Source: Sialis fuliginosa (taxonomy: Eukaryota; Arthropoda; Insecta; Megaloptera; Sialidae). Taken from it: 64,000 nucleotides of DNA. Shown piece after piece: positions 39,679-52,095 of the stretch. The position numbers were made by a program, and so were the translations under genes. The notes under the pieces are model-generated. The model was given only the letters and a program-made list of their open reading frames with translations, was not told where the DNA came from and searched no databases. Position 1 is the stretch's first letter. Each line of letters begins with the position of its first letter. The stretch is taken from the NCBI GenBank assembly GCA_961205875.1, contig OY540816.1:7202701-7266700 (forward strand). The letters are read 5' to 3'.

Positions 39679-42446
39679 AGTAGTCTGCTTTACAGGCTTC
39701 AAAAAATCGATTTTTCGTTTTTGTCTTAAATCTATTCCAAAACTATCCAAGAATATGTGTTCAAAATTTTAGAGGCCAATTCAACATATTTTCGAAGCTA
39801 GATCAGTTTTAGTGGCCGAGCGTCGAGCAGGTGCGAATGCTCGGGCAGACCCGAGCGCGCGCGCTCCCCCCCTTCGTGTATTCTATTGTTTGACTATACT
39901 CGTATATACCTGAAAAGATTGAACGGTCCTTTGAAATATTATTTGAAGGTTCTAGAAGGTCTGTGTTGAGTAGTTGTTGGGAAAACGGTATACAATATAA
40001 CGGTAAACTATAGCTCTCGGAATCGGCTTCTACACTGCTATTTGTAGCGTCAGCTTTCAGTTTCATTTTTGATTTTGCCGAGCGCACATCGAAATGTCAA
40101 GCTACCCGAAAGGTGATCGATGTAAAAGAGAGCGTGCTGCGGAACCGCGAAAGCGAAAATTTCACGGCAATCGTTTTACCAGTGTATCATCGGACGACGG
40201 AGACTTACACACGAGTCGCAGTGAGCAAAAGTTGAAGGCAGCAAGCAGCGATGATATCATTATTCATTCATCGCACTGCTACCGCATTATTGAATTCATA
40301 TCGGTGTTTCTCGCTCTTTCGGAAATCGCAGTTTGCAGATCATGCAAACAAAAATTAACGTTTGCAGAAAGCGGTCATCGAGGCCTAGGATTTAAAATTG
40401 TTGTTCAGTGTATGTGTGGTCGACGCGAAATCCAGTCAGGACCATTTATAAATACCGGCTACGAAATCAACAGACGGATTGTTTTTGTTATGAGGCTTCT
40501 TGGTATCGGACGAGAAGGGATAAACGTATTCTGCGGCCTTATGGATATTTCTGCAGGTTTTACAAAATCTACTTATCAACAAATCGTTCAGCATTTGTAC
40601 GCAGCGTCGAAGACACTGTTCGAGAGTACCTGCGAAAAAGCCGTCACGGAAGAGAAAAAAAAAAACGTTGAACATGGAAGACCTGCGAATCATGTGAAGG
40701 TTTCGGGCGATGGATCGTGGAAAAAGCGCGGTTATACTTCTTTGTACGGTGTAACAACGCTCATCGGATACTACAGTGGCAAAGTAATCGATCTCATTGT
40801 AAAAAGTGGTTATTGTCATTCGTGTACCCTACATAAAAATAGTTTGGATGAAGATGCATTTGAGGAGTGGTATGAGGATCATAAAGACTCATGCTCCTCA
40901 AATCATACAGGTTCGTCTGGGAAGATGGAGGTAGATTCCATAACAGAGATGTTTTCGAGATCCGTCGAGAAATTCGGAGTTATGTACAGTAATTATATCG
41001 GCGATGACGACTCCAAAACTTTTACTGGAATCTTAAATAGCAATCCATACGGGGACGAGTGCACAGTGACGAAAAATGAGTGTGTTGGACACGTGCAAAA
41101 GCGTATGGGTACTCGTTTACGGAATAAAAGAAAAACCGAGAAACTTGGAGGAAAGAACGGGCTAACGGAGAGTCTCATCAAGAAATTGACGATTTACTAC
41201 GGTCTGGCAATTCGTCGAAACGTGAACTCAGTTGAAGGTATGAAGAGAGCTATTATGGCAACATTAGACCATTATTGTTCCACCGATAAAAATCCTCGGC
41301 ATAAAAATTGTCCAGAAGGCCCGGAGAGTTGGTGCGAATGGCGCAAGGCTAAAGCGGCGAATAATCTGGCATCTTTCAAACACCCGGCAAGATTAATTAA
41401 TGATAATGTAGAGAAGCACATTCGTCCAATTTACGAAGATCTGTCAAATGACGATTTATTGACGCGGTGCTTAGGCGGACACACTCAAAATTCGAACGAA
41501 TCGTTCAATTCGATTGTGTGGCGCCTAAATCCGAAACACGTCAATTCCGGCTATAAAATCGTCGAAATAGCAGCAAATATGGCTACAGGCATTTTCAACG
41601 AAGGCTATTCAGCTGTGCTTTCTACCATGCAGCTTCTCGATATTGTCATCGGGCAGCAATGCAAAAATTTTGCTGACACCGTCGATGCTGAGCGCATAAC
41701 GCGGGAGAACCGGCGCGCATCACTTTCCAGCAAGGAGGCTCGTACAGCTCGAAAATCGGAAAGCCTCCGTCAAAACGAGTTTTTTGAAGAAGAGGAAGGA
41801 TTATTGTATGGCCCGGGGATAGCCGATTAACATCTAATTGGTGTAAGTATCCAAAAACTTACATTTTTTTGGACCGAAAACTTTACAGCCCGTTTTCTCG
41901 AGTTTTCATTTTCACAAGTTTTGGAAAACGGTGCCGGCGATAGTGAAAACAATATATGTCCGATCGAAAAAAACCAAAGTGATCTAGCTTCAGTATTGAA
42001 TTATCTTCTATTTGAACTAAAAAAGTTGGACAAAAGTACTATTTAAATTACTTGTTTTGCAACTTAAAGTGAATTTTTTTTTTCAAAAAAGTGAATATTT
42101 TTTTCAAACTTCGAAAAAATTTGGAATTTCGTCATTTCTTCGGTATTTTTTTAGTTCATATAGAAAAGGAACTTATAAAAACTAAAAAAAAATTTGGTTC
42201 CACTGTTTCAGATGCATCGCACGACCTCCATCACCGGCACCGATTTACGAGTGCACACTCCAGGCGCCCCAGAAAAATCGTTACAACTTTGGCAAATTTC
42301 AATAATTTGTAATAATAAAAATTGTTTTTTAAAACTTGAATATAATATACTATCGTCTCAAAATTTCGTTTACCGCAATCATTTCCTTCCCTTTCAAAAA
42401 AATTGTTGAAAAAACGCTTTTTTTTCGGCTCCTAAAGCAGACTACT
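39679..42446 (+). mobile_element. Mutator-like (MULE) DNA transposon, apparently autonomous
   Basis: About 2.77 kb bounded by inverted AGTAGTCTGCTTTA (39679 onward, and ending at 42446), enclosing one intact transposase gene with about 0.4 kb before it and 0.6 kb after it. No convincing target duplication: the left flank is a C-run and the flanks do not match. Visibly richer in GC than the surrounding DNA, as expected of a recent arrival. Confidence 0.75.
40094..41830 (+). CDS. Mutator-like transposase, 578 residues
   Basis: Single-exon nuclear transposase of the arthropod Mutator-like type. A Lys/Arg-rich N-terminus (11-22) is likely nuclear-targeting. Cysteines 81, 84, 106 and 108 may form a zinc ribbon. 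The catalytic core is suggested by GDGSW (Asp206), GDDDSK (Asp304-306) and NESFN (Glu469), a plausible DDE triad; CHSC at 241-244 and ECVGHVQKRMGTRLR at 329-343 are conserved-looking blocks of this group. The C-terminus ends YGPGIAD after an acidic stretch. The frame has no stop or shift and the length is near that of related proteins, so it may be functional. This ATG is the first in frame near the element's upstream region. A possible splice donor (gtaagt, about 41842) follows the stop codon. Confidence 0.85.
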   Translation: MSSYPKGDRCKRERAAEPRKRKFHGNRFTSVSSDDGDLHTSRSEQKLKAASSDDIIIHSSHCYRIIEFISVFLALSEIAVCRSCKQKLTFAESGHRGLGFKIVVQCMCGRREIQSGPFINTGYEINRRIVFVMRLLGIGREGINVFCGLMDISAGFTKSTYQQIVQHLYAASKTLFESTCEKAVTEEKKKNVEHGRPANHVKVSGDGSWKKRGYTSLYGVTTLIGYYSGKVIDLIVKSGYCHSCTLHKNSLDEDAFEEWYEDHKDSCSSNHTGSSGKMEVDSITEMFSRSVEKFGVMYSNYIGDDDSKTFTGILNSNPYGDECTVTKNECVGHVQKRMGTRLRNKRKTEKLGGKNGLTESLIKKLTIYYGLAIRRNVNSVEGMKRAIMATLDHYCSTDKNPRHKNCPEGPESWCEWRKAKAANNLASFKHPARLINDNVEKHIRPIYEDLSNDDLLTRCLGGHTQNSNESFNSIVWRLNPKHVNSGYKIVEIAANMATGIFNEGYSAVLSTMQLLDIVIGQQCKNFADTVDAERITRENRRASLSSKEARTARKSESLRQNEFFEEEEGLLYGPGIAD

Positions 42447-43260
42447 AAGTTACATATAAATTGGCGTTTTATATATTTCTCTAAGATAATTAGTTCCGGA
42501 TTCTGGAGATACAAGCTTTCAAAGTGTGACATATTTTCGTTGTATTCGTGTTTCTGAGTCTATTCTTTAACGTAGTTCTACTTCAAAAAAGGAAATTAAT
42601 TAGAAAATAATTTAAAACCAAATATCAAACAAATTATGAGAACAAATTTTTTTATTTATATGTGGCCCTCGGAAAATTTTAGGTCGGTGATGCAATTTGG
42701 GTTGACCAGGCATGTTCTAAATCAACTCTGGTAAATAAATAAACATAACAACTAAAAACTTAATTGTAACTTTTTTATTTATTAATTGTATATTTTTTTA
42801 TAACTACAGTAACAGATAACATTTTCAGAATCCCTGGTATAAATTATTTCAGAAAAGTTTAATTTGTTCTAAGTTGAAATCTTCAATATATTAAAAATAG
42901 CTATAACTGATAAAGGTGAATTGTTTTTATCAATTCATTCTTGATAAAACTAATCGGTATCAGATTTACTATTGAATATTAATCACTTCAGAGCACAAAG
43001 TTTCGCTATTATGCCCTTCCATATAATTCTACAGATAAAAAAAAACATCAGCGTACATTATCATGTTTTTAGAAAAAATATTTGTTTTTATATCAATGTA
43101 ATAATTTATTTAAGATTCTGAAAACAGTTTTATGAAATTTTTGCTGTTAAGAAAATACATAAATTAAAGTATGGTGGGATAAATGTTGCAATATTACTAA
43201 CTATTTTGACAGTGTTAATAAACGTAAATTGAGGTCCTTCTTCAGGTGTTAACATCAAAG
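42447..43260. other. Intergenic, no gene
   Basis: AT-rich, no coding signal or clear repeat boundaries. Confidence 0.5.
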
Positions 43261-43279
43261 AGATTGTATGCAGGAGTTA

Positions 43280-43490
43280 TTAACTTTCCAACTGGGGGGG
43301 GGTGGTCATGGGGGACATGACCTCCCCAAATCTCAGAAAATTAAGCAAATTAAATAGAAAAATGCTTATTAAATAAACTAAAATAACTTTTTTATCCATG
43401 TCACAGTCCATGACCCCCCCCACCGCAAATTGTCTTTTCAGACCATGACCCCCCCCCCCCAAATTGTAAACCTAAATCCGCGCCTGACTG
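43280..43490. repeat. G/C-run-rich repeat remnant
   Basis: Contains a G-run near the left and two C-runs near the right, with a repeated catgacc motif. It ends near a cgcgcctgactgg stretch that resembles a transposon end. No target duplication found. Confidence 0.35.
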
Positions 43491-43590
43491 GAAGTTATTG
43501 TAATCGGTCCGAAAATCAAAAATTTCAACATACATAATTGTATGTTTTAAGGTCACTATAGTATATTTACACTATTTTCAGAAAGATGGC

Positions 43591-43640
43591 TGTGTGTGTG
43601 TGTGTGTTTGTGCGCGTATGTACGTACGTATGTGCGTGTC
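43591..43640. repeat. (GT)n-rich microsatellite
   Basis: A gtgtgtgtgtgtgtg run followed by degenerate cgtacgta repeats. Confidence 0.8.
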
Positions 43641-44309
43641 ATTTTTTACGTTCACGAAATCTCGTAAATAAAAAAGCTATTGACTTCGTTGGGGTACCAA
43701 TCGAAGCGTATTGACGTGATTATGATCTGAAAGAAAGGATTTTTCGAAATTTAACCCCTAAGGGGGTAAAAAGGAGAGTAGAGTTTTTTTTGGTCAATTT
43801 TACTTGAAACTTAGCATAAATATTCTACAATACAAATAATGAAAAATATATTTCAGTATTTTTTTTGTTATACGTGCCTAAACAGCCATAGAAGGGGTGA
43901 AAGATGAAAACCACCCTCAAAATTTGAATTTTAAATACTAATAAATAAGTCTACAATTCATGTTGCTTTGGAAACAAATGCAATTAAATTTAAATTGTCA
44001 GATTATTTGTTATAAAAACAAATGCAATTTAATTCAAATTGTCAAATTAGTTATTCTAAAAATGTGTGTTATATTATTGACAATAGGATATTAGAAAACT
44101 AATATTCATAATACAAAGGTGAGTTTTATTTCTGACCATTTCCATTAAAATTTTTCATATACATATTAAAAAAATATTCACATAAACTATATGGAAACAA
44201 TAAACAATCAGAATTCAAGTATTTATAATCATACCATGTTGGAAAATTGATTGTGTGGACCTTAAGAGTCTCACCCCAACCCAAGGCTTGTTTTAATAAA
44301 TACTTATGT

Positions 44310-44590
44310 CCGGTATTATAAAAGAGCTAGAAAAATTTACTAACTAGCAAGCACTCTCAAAGGAAGTATAAAACTTATATGACAGTTCTCTTTGAGTTTT
44401 TAACAGATATTTGCAAGCACAGTAAGTTGGTTTTTACCGTTTTTACTCAAGGTTAGTAAATACACTTTAGTAAATATACTTTACATATCTTTAATTTTAC
44501 TTCCTATGCTTGAAATTATCTATCAAAAACTCCAAGAAAACTGTCATATAAGTTTGATACCCCATTTGAAAATGCTTTTTTTCTGTTTTA
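44310..44590. mobile_element. Relative of the CCGGTATTATAAA element
   Basis: Starts CCGGTATTATAAAAGAGC and resembles 37525-37836 (ctagcaagcact). The right end is degraded or unrecognised. Internal arms pair around aaaactgtcatataagttt. Confidence 0.5.
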
Positions 44591-44689
44591 AAATTTGAAC
44601 TTATCCGTAATAAGAACCAAATGAAAACTATTATGGAATTTATTACACATATGTATGTACAAATATAACAGGTAGATGTCAGCACTAGT

Positions 44690-45108
44690 GTTTACGCACA
44701 TCAATCATTCGCAATGAACTCATAGATGGCAGCACATACACGATTGTGTACAGATTTCACGTGTTTTCTGTTTTCCTAGACAGCTGTTTGCGACACATAC
44801 AATTCCGTGAACTCGGGGAGTTTACATAACACTCACGACGTACACAATGGAAGCGGCAGCGGCATTTGGCAGACTTGCGTAGATTATAGACCTCGTTTTG
44901 TCAGTATCCAGCAGTCATTCGCGTGGTTTGCTGACATGAGATTTGCAGAGTATTTTTTCAATCACGTTTTAATCTAGTTCCGATGTGATTCATATTTTAC
45001 GTGCACTTATATTATTTATCTGTGATATATGATTGTTAATTTATTCGATTGTACTTTTAATTTATTACTTACTTAATCAACAATAAATAAGAATATTGAT
45101 TTTTCTGG
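44690..45108 (+). promoter_or_regulatory. Possible promoter and untranslated first exon
   Basis: About 270 bases (44690-44960) stand out as much less AT-rich than their surroundings, with scattered CpG and a tcagt initiator-like motif near 44900. Further on, ttttctg is followed by consensus donor GTAAGT at 45108. No clear coding frame, so any exon would be 5' UTR of a gene further right. It could equally be an unrecognised repeat. Confidence 0.25.
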
Positions 45109-45109
45109 T

Positions 45110-45630
45110 AAGTACATTTAAATTATATACCGTAGTTTATATCGTACATAAAATAAACGGAAACTTATTTCCTTTTCATTATTTGAATTATAAATACATG
45201 GATTATTTAATATTAACACATATTATAATGATGTATTGGAAAACATATTCGTTTTTATTTACCGGCTACAATAACCAATTAAACAATAAACGCAATTAAA
45301 AAAAGCAAGTACTTCATAACATAATACCTACCATATATTAATCTATAGATAATAGGTACCTACCTATAATTATTAATTATTATTTTAATTAAAAAAATAT
45401 ATATATATTATTTTTCAATATATTTTTTATTTACATTTTTCTTATTATTATAAAATATGTCCCTTTTATTATTGTTCGATTCGTGGTAAAAGGGACGAAA
45501 CATATTATTCATTTTGAATTTTTCAATATGTACTTACTATATTCTTCAATAATATTCTACTTTGAAAATATTAATAGTAAAAAGAAAAATGTCTATTCTA
45601 TAAAAGAAACTCACCATAAACTAAAAGGGA
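45110..45630. other. AT-rich, no gene
   Basis: No repeat boundary or coding signal recognised. Confidence 0.45.
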
Positions 45631-45636
45631 TTCTAA

Positions 45637-45778
45637 TGCGGTGTTCACACCAAAGAAAACAAAACAGCAACACGGTGTTTGAAAACACGTCGTATTTAAA
45701 AATGCATAGGCTTTATTGCACTTTTGTCAAAAAGACACGATGTTGCTGTTTTGTTTTTTCGGTCTGAACACGGCATAA
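45637..45778. mobile_element. Short inverted-repeat element
   Basis: Left atgcggtgttcacacc and right ggtctgaacacggcat are inverted and continue as inverted aaaacaaaacagcaaca. About 140 bases, no clear target duplication. Confidence 0.65.
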
Positions 45779-46393
45779 AAGTGTTTTGTAAGGGGGATGG
45801 GGGTATATTAGGATAATAGACGATACATAGCGCACTTCCCTTCATAAAAACATGTTCCCCTACTCGTTTGGTATTTGACAATTTTACCGTACTGAAATTC
45901 AGAATTATAAATGAACTCGAAGATATAATAATATGATTTACATCCTTATTTGCATAAACAAATATATTAATGTATTTGTATATATATTTTTAAATATATA
46001 AAAATATTTATAGGGGTACTTTAGTCAAAATTAACTCATTTATTAATTATTTCATATGTTTATTGATGCAGCATAAATAAGCTTATTTTTCAATGCCATA
46101 GAAAATTTCTAGAAAGTAAAAATGACAGATTCAACTACAAAGTTTTTGGAACACAGATTTGAAATACATAATTATGTGGCAAAAAAAAAATATTTTTAAA
46201 TACATATTCTCTTTAAGATTTTTAACCTTCATTGCCGATGTCACGGGAGCGCAATTATGTTAACTATCATTGCATTAATAATAATACATATTAATTATTA
46301 TACTATGCACATTGTATCTGGTAAACACCGATATAAACCGCCGAAACACCGCATATCGGTGAATGAAGGCTAAACAAATTAAAAGTACATTCA

Positions 46394-47182
46394 TTTTGCT
46401 TCCTCGCAATATCGAAGATACGAGAAGCTTTGTGATCGTTTTAGATTGAGACAAAAAAATGTTCTCCGATTTCAAAATTTTAAATTGATCTTTCCGTTTC
46501 ACGTCAAGACAAACACTTTTCGTTCCGTGTCTGTCTGTCTGTCCCCCGAATCCTTGTCACACGCATAACTCATGAACCACTGAACCGATATTATTGAAAC
46601 TTGATCGAATAGTTGGGTCTGGCTTGAAGACAGTCCCATTTCAAAATCATCAAAATCGTGTGTAAGGGGGAAGGGGTGACATCCCAAAATATTTATTTTT
46701 TCAAGATATCTAAAGAACGACACATGTTACGTGAAAATTTTATAGAATATTTTTTGTAGAGAATTAAATTTCCTATAATATGGGTCTACAACGTTTGTTG
46801 TAAAATATTCCCTTACAAAGATTTATCACAATTTATTTTAAAAATCGTGTTTTGTTTTTCTAAATTGATATTTGATTGGATATATTAAGTGTCATTTTGA
46901 CGTTTTAAATGTCATTTTGGCGTTTTAAATGTCACTTTGACGTTTTAAATATCATTTTGACATTTGCATAAATTTAGATTTAGATTGAAATTGTCAAAAA
47001 ATTAAAATATATGAAAAAATATTCAGGTGCGTTTTAAGAAAAATTTCGAACTAAGATTTTTTAGTAAAATTTGTATAAAAATTAAATGGTTAACAAATGC
47101 CAGGCAATTTATCTGAACACTATCGGTTTTAGTGAATTTAGCACGAGGAAGCACTGTGCATTTATTTGGCAGATGTTTTTTT
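46394..47182. mobile_element. Interspersed repeat with gcttcctcg ends, copy 3
   Basis: Near full-length copy of the family at 3187 (inverse orientation), with the degenerate cgttttaaatgtcatttt repeats at about 46890-46960. Confidence 0.75.
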
Positions 47183-47563
47183 GTACTCCATACATGCATT
47201 TGTTCTGTACATATTATAAAACAAACTATGAAAATTAGGTTTCTTAACAACCTGTGGCTCTGTTGATTCGAAATTTCTAGTTAGGCATTACTATTTGTAT
47301 TGATACCAGGGACGGTCTCTGTTCGCCAAAAATTATATTTTTAGCTTTTAATTACTTGTTCTACTTCATCCGTAATAAAGGCGACCCTGTCGTATATACC
47401 TATACTTTTTAAACATGTGCCGTTTTTAAACTGGCACTATAATTTTAGTAGTTGATCTTGACCCCCTTGTACTTTTTAAATCTTTATATTATGTACCACT
47501 TCAATCATTTACAAATTGTCGGAACTATAATTTGAATTATTTGAACACATTATATGTATTATA
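47183..47563. other. Intergenic, no gene
   Basis: Nothing recognisable. Confidence 0.4.
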
Positions 47564-47930
47564 CAGTGTATTCCAAGTTGATTAAGACATAGGAAATTTA
47601 ACATAGGGACAATTAGAAATGTTGTAGTAACCTTTGGTCAAATTTAACGATGTGTGATTGGTGCATTTTGAAATGCCGCCACAAAATTTAATATAATTGT
47701 AATTAGTATTTTGTTTTCAAATTTATATCTGCCAAAAAATATTATTATAATTTTATCTAGGATGCTTAAATTAATGAAATTAAAGTTGAAAACAAAATAC
47801 TGTTGATTAATTTAAAATTTATCAGGCGGCATTTCAAAATGCACCAATCACACATCGTTAAATTTGACCAAAGGTTACTACAATATTTCTAATTGTTTCC
47901 ATGTTAAATTTCTCAACTTGGAATACACTG
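47564..47930. mobile_element. TA-flanked miniature element CAGTGTATTCCAAGTT, copy 1
   Basis: Inverted ends CAGTGTATTCCAAGTTG next to TA. The arms share cacatcgttaaatttgacc. Second copy at 60239-60638. No gene. Confidence 0.88.
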
Positions 47931-47966
47931 TATAAACGGTTTACCTATAGGTAATATTAGATCGAT

Positions 47967-48584
47967 TAGAGCTGAGCGCGGGCCGTGAATTTTTCGTGTC
48001 ACGGCCGCGTGAGCGTGAGTGATTTTTAAATCTTGAATCGTGAGCGTGCGTGATCGTGAGTCAAATTAAAACAATCGTGCGTGAGTACATTTTTCTCGTG
48101 CGTGAGTCCGTGAGTATATTTTGAAGATATTTTTTTGTATAAACTTATTTAATATTTTTTAACTAATAATGCATAAATATAATAATGTTTTAAAACGAAT
48201 TTTGACATTAAAAAATACAGTATAAAAAATAAATGTTATTTTTAAAAGCAGTTTCACATGGTCAGTATTGCCAACTATATCAGAACACCAAAAAAATTTT
48301 AAAATGCATTGTAGCTTTATTTTCTTATTGTTTTGTTTGCTATTACTGTACTAGAATGCAATTTAGAAGAAAATAATATGATTATAAAATATACACAATG
48401 TATTGCACGTAAAAAACATAAATTTTCATCATTTAAAAATTTAATTTACAACAATTAGATTAAATCGGGTTACAAGAGTGGCCCGCCGTGCGTGATCGGG
48501 CGTGAGTAAGCGGGCGTGACTAAAAAAATGTATCTCGTGAGCGTGCGTGATCGTGAACAAAAATTACTCATGCGCCCAGCTCTA
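47967..48584. mobile_element. hAT-type element TAGAGCTGGGCGC, copy 3
   Basis: Reverse-orientation copy of 18180-18798 with both ends (left TAGAGCTGAGCGC mutated at one base). The flanking 8 bases no longer match. Same cgtg-motif arrays. Confidence 0.85.
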
Positions 48585-49665
48585 ATTGTAAGATGCATGT
48601 TACCTTTATTTACAACTTTTAAAGGATTTTATGGAATTATAAATAAACTGAAAAATATTTTATTATTTTTATTATTAAAGTATTTAAAAAATACATTTCT
48701 TTTAGATGCATATTTGGTTAAGGTTAAATACTGTATGTACCTGTTTTAGAAATTTTTGTAATTATTTTAAAAATTTGCGATTGTAAATTTTTTAATTAAA
48801 TTTTAAGTTCAATAGTATTCTTCAAATTATATTAAACTCCAGATCAAATGTTTACATAAAATGTGGGTAGGTATGTATTTGTTTGTATATTCTCTTTTGA
48901 AATTTTCCAGTAACTTCATAGTTTGGGTTTTACCTGTTCAGTTAACGAAACTTCACTATACATTTCCTTTTATTCACTTTCGACAGATGTTGTAATAATA
49001 ATTACTACTTTTACAAATGATTGAACCTTACATACACAATAATGATTTCTTAGAAATGAGAAAAACTTAGTTGATTTTATTTTTTATTCAGTCAGAATAA
49101 ATATGTTAATGTACCTATGTTTACTTTAACGTTTTTTTATTGTACCTATTAATAAACATAATTTACAATTTTTGGTACACTTGACAGTGTTTTGATAATA
49201 TTATGATAATTATTATTAATGGAAATAAATATAATTTAATTTAAGTAATTCAAATTATTGTTTACTATTTTTTATTTCGAAACATTTTATGATTTATAAA
49301 TATTACTTGGTTTTATTTTATTTTATACGGTAATTTTAAATAATATAAAAAGTTATATACCTTATATCTTTATTATAAAAAATATATATTAATTAATATG
49401 ATAAAAAATAGCATTGTCATTCATAACATATATTTGCTTAAATCAGGGGTGCCCAACAAGATTCAACATTCACTTTAAAAGTATTGCAATGCCTGATCAG
49501 TTATGAAAATATTATTTTGTATAAAAAATAGATATTTTGTATACCGATATAATTATTTTATCTGAATATAGGCAAAATTTCATAATATATTTTCTAAAAC
49601 AGAGTTTACGAACTATTTATAAAAATAGATAGTGATATTACACATTCTTGGCTACTGTGTACAGG
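48585..49665. other. AT-rich intergenic, no gene
   Basis: No repeat boundary, RNA or coding signal recognised. Confidence 0.45.
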
Positions 49666-50586
49666 CAGTGGCGTAGTTACAGTTTATAATCAATTTTTAA
49701 TTTGGGAAATGATTCGATGGCAATTATTTTTAATATTTATAGTCCAATCAAATTAGAAGTTTCCAATAAATGACAAAAGGGTTTTAATATTCGCCTCAAT
49801 TATTTTAGCGCCAATCGATGCCCTTAATCAAATATACTAAAAAAATTTTTTTAATGTATTGCCAGTTATGCTTAAATATTCGATGCAATTAAAACAATGT
49901 AAGATAGAACAAAAATGAACAGATAAAAAAATTCCTATAAGTATGGTGCTCCGGTTTATAGCTAAAAAACTAATAGTTCTGGAGTAGGTAAGAGTCGTTC
50001 AAAACTCAAGACCAAAATGTAGTTTTTTGAAAATATCGCAATTTCTATAAAATTCAATTTCGGTAATCAACAGTTAATTTTTTTTTTCAAATATTCACGA
50101 TTTAAACACTACTGAGAAGCTGAACTTTTTTTGTTTTTATTTTTTTGTGTATTTCCCGGAGGCCTACAGTTTTGCATGTTTTATACTTTATTAAGGACAT
50201 CATTTGCCATCGACTGGTGCTAAAATAATTTATATTAGGTAATTCCATTTAAAAATCTAATTTGATTGGTCTACTTTCTCATAACACATACCTAAAGTAA
50301 AAAATTATTTCAAAGATATTATTTATGACAATCAGTTAAATATTGTTATTGATAAAATAAAACATGTTTTATCTTCATAATTTTTGTTCTCTTTAAATTT
50401 AAAAGTTTAGTAAGTAATATTATTGTTTTTAGATAATCATTGATTAATATAAGAATTAAACGTTTATTTTTCTAGTTTTTAATTTTAAATTTTGGAGAAA
50501 ATTTTTTTTATTGAAAAAGATTTGATTTTTACGTGGGGGGGATTTGGAATCTGCCCAGGGCGGCAGAAACGCACGGTACGCCACTG
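49666..50586. mobile_element. Possible degenerate hAT-type element
   Basis: Left cagtggcgtagttac and right tacgccactg are hAT-like ends in opposite orientation, but the flanking bases do not match and the inner termini differ, so they may belong to two elements. Confidence 0.35.
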
Positions 50587-51985
50587 ATCCAATCTAATAT
50601 TTGAATAATTGTTGTGACTAGCCCGAGGGCCCTCATTCTTTGTGGGCCCACAGGCAATCAACGGTATGTTTTTATGCTGTTTTTTTATGGTAACTTTCAT
50701 TTTTCAAATGAGAACCTTGTTTTTATTTAAAGGATCTGTTTTTACTTGAAAAAAATATAAAACTTTTGTTCGATGTATTTTATAATTCGAGATGATTTTT
50801 TTAACTTTTTTGTTCAAAATAAAATGTTACCTAAGTATTGTTATTTTGAAAAGTAAGCTGTTCAAGAAACAAATGTTACTAACAATCAGTTTTCAGGGGG
50901 AAATTCATGTTTTTATTTGTAGGTATTTTTATAATGGCAATTAAATGAGAATCTATATTTTTATTTTTGAGAAAAGAAAATAATAAAAAACTTCTGTTCA
51001 AAACATTTTATATTCTCAGGCGAAGTAAACAAAAAAAACGTGTATAAAATATTAATTCTTATAATATTTGTGATTTAAAACAACTTTTTTCTATAAATTA
51101 ATTTATTTTAGACATTTTTATGTAAAACAAAACTCGTGTTCGATACATTCATTTATTATAAAAAAAAAATTTAAAAATCGCCTCTGATAAAAAATATTTC
51201 CAACAATATTTTTTTATAAAAAATAGTATCTAGTATATAGTATAGTAATTATAAATATAGGAATAACTAGGTACATCCTTTTTAAAGTAATATATATTAT
51301 ATACTTACAATAGGTTATTATATTTATGGTCATTTTTTTATAATGCCCCTCTCCGCGAATGGTTCATATATTGTCTAATATTACAATACATTTAAACATT
51401 TTACAGTTATCGAGTAAAAATTGCGTCTGATTAAAACATATTACGCAATATAAAAATGACTGATACGTCATTGGATGTCTACTGTCCAACACTTAATTAA
51501 ATAGTAAAAAAGTTGATATTGTAATTTATTCTTAAAAACAAATTATCTATATTATTCCTTCAGTATAACTAAAGTGATTTCACAAATTTTTTTATAATTA
51601 TGAATTAGATTATTATTAGGGATGTACAGGAACTGGAATTTTTTCAATTCTGGCCGGAACCGAAATCGCCGAAATACACAATAAAATTCCGACCGGAACC
51701 GGAATTTTTTTCAAAACATTCTAATTAATAATAATAATTAAAACAATATATGTATGGTTTTTTGCAGTGATTATTATCTTAAATTAATATTTTATATGGT
51801 ATATCTTAAATAGAGTCCTACATTAGGTAGGTATATTATAAAAAAAATATTTTTTACAAATCTTGTAATTTTTACAGCTTCGTAAGATCGATTGTTTTAA
51901 ATTGTTTGTATATCATACGTTCTTCTTTATTGAATCTAATTACATTTCTAGTGTCAAATTATAAATGTGATAAATCACAAAAAGC
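50587..51985. other. AT-rich intergenic, one degenerate transposon end
   Basis: No gene. A hAT-like end (tagggatgtacagg) with repeated ccggaaccg motifs occurs at about 51618-51715, without a partner. Confidence 0.4.
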
Positions 51986-51989
51986 ATCT

Positions 51990-52095
51990 ACCTATACTCT
52001 ATTTCATTTAAAAATGTAGTGGTTGCCGGGGTTTTGACGGTACCGTCAAAAACCACGGCAACCACTGCATTCTTAAATGAAATAGACTATAGACT
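51990..52095. repeat. About 105-bp near-perfect palindrome
   Basis: Centred on ggtacc near 52041. Arms run outward through ttttgacgg / ccgtcaaaa, gtggttgccg / cggcaaccac and ctatttcattta / taaatgaaatag. There is no loop, so it is not a typical microRNA precursor. No copy elsewhere in the window. Confidence 0.85.

Noticed and set aside
40436-40819. 127-codon minus-strand frame within the transposase
   Set aside because: Shadow of the transposase coding sequence; no domain.
49666-50586. Complete hAT element from its opposed cagtggcg/cgccactg ends
   Set aside because: Flanking 8-base sequences do not match and the inner end sequences differ, so kept only as a low-confidence feature.
51990-52095. 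Possible microRNA precursor
   Set aside because: The arms meet without a loop and pair perfectly, unlike a microRNA hairpin.
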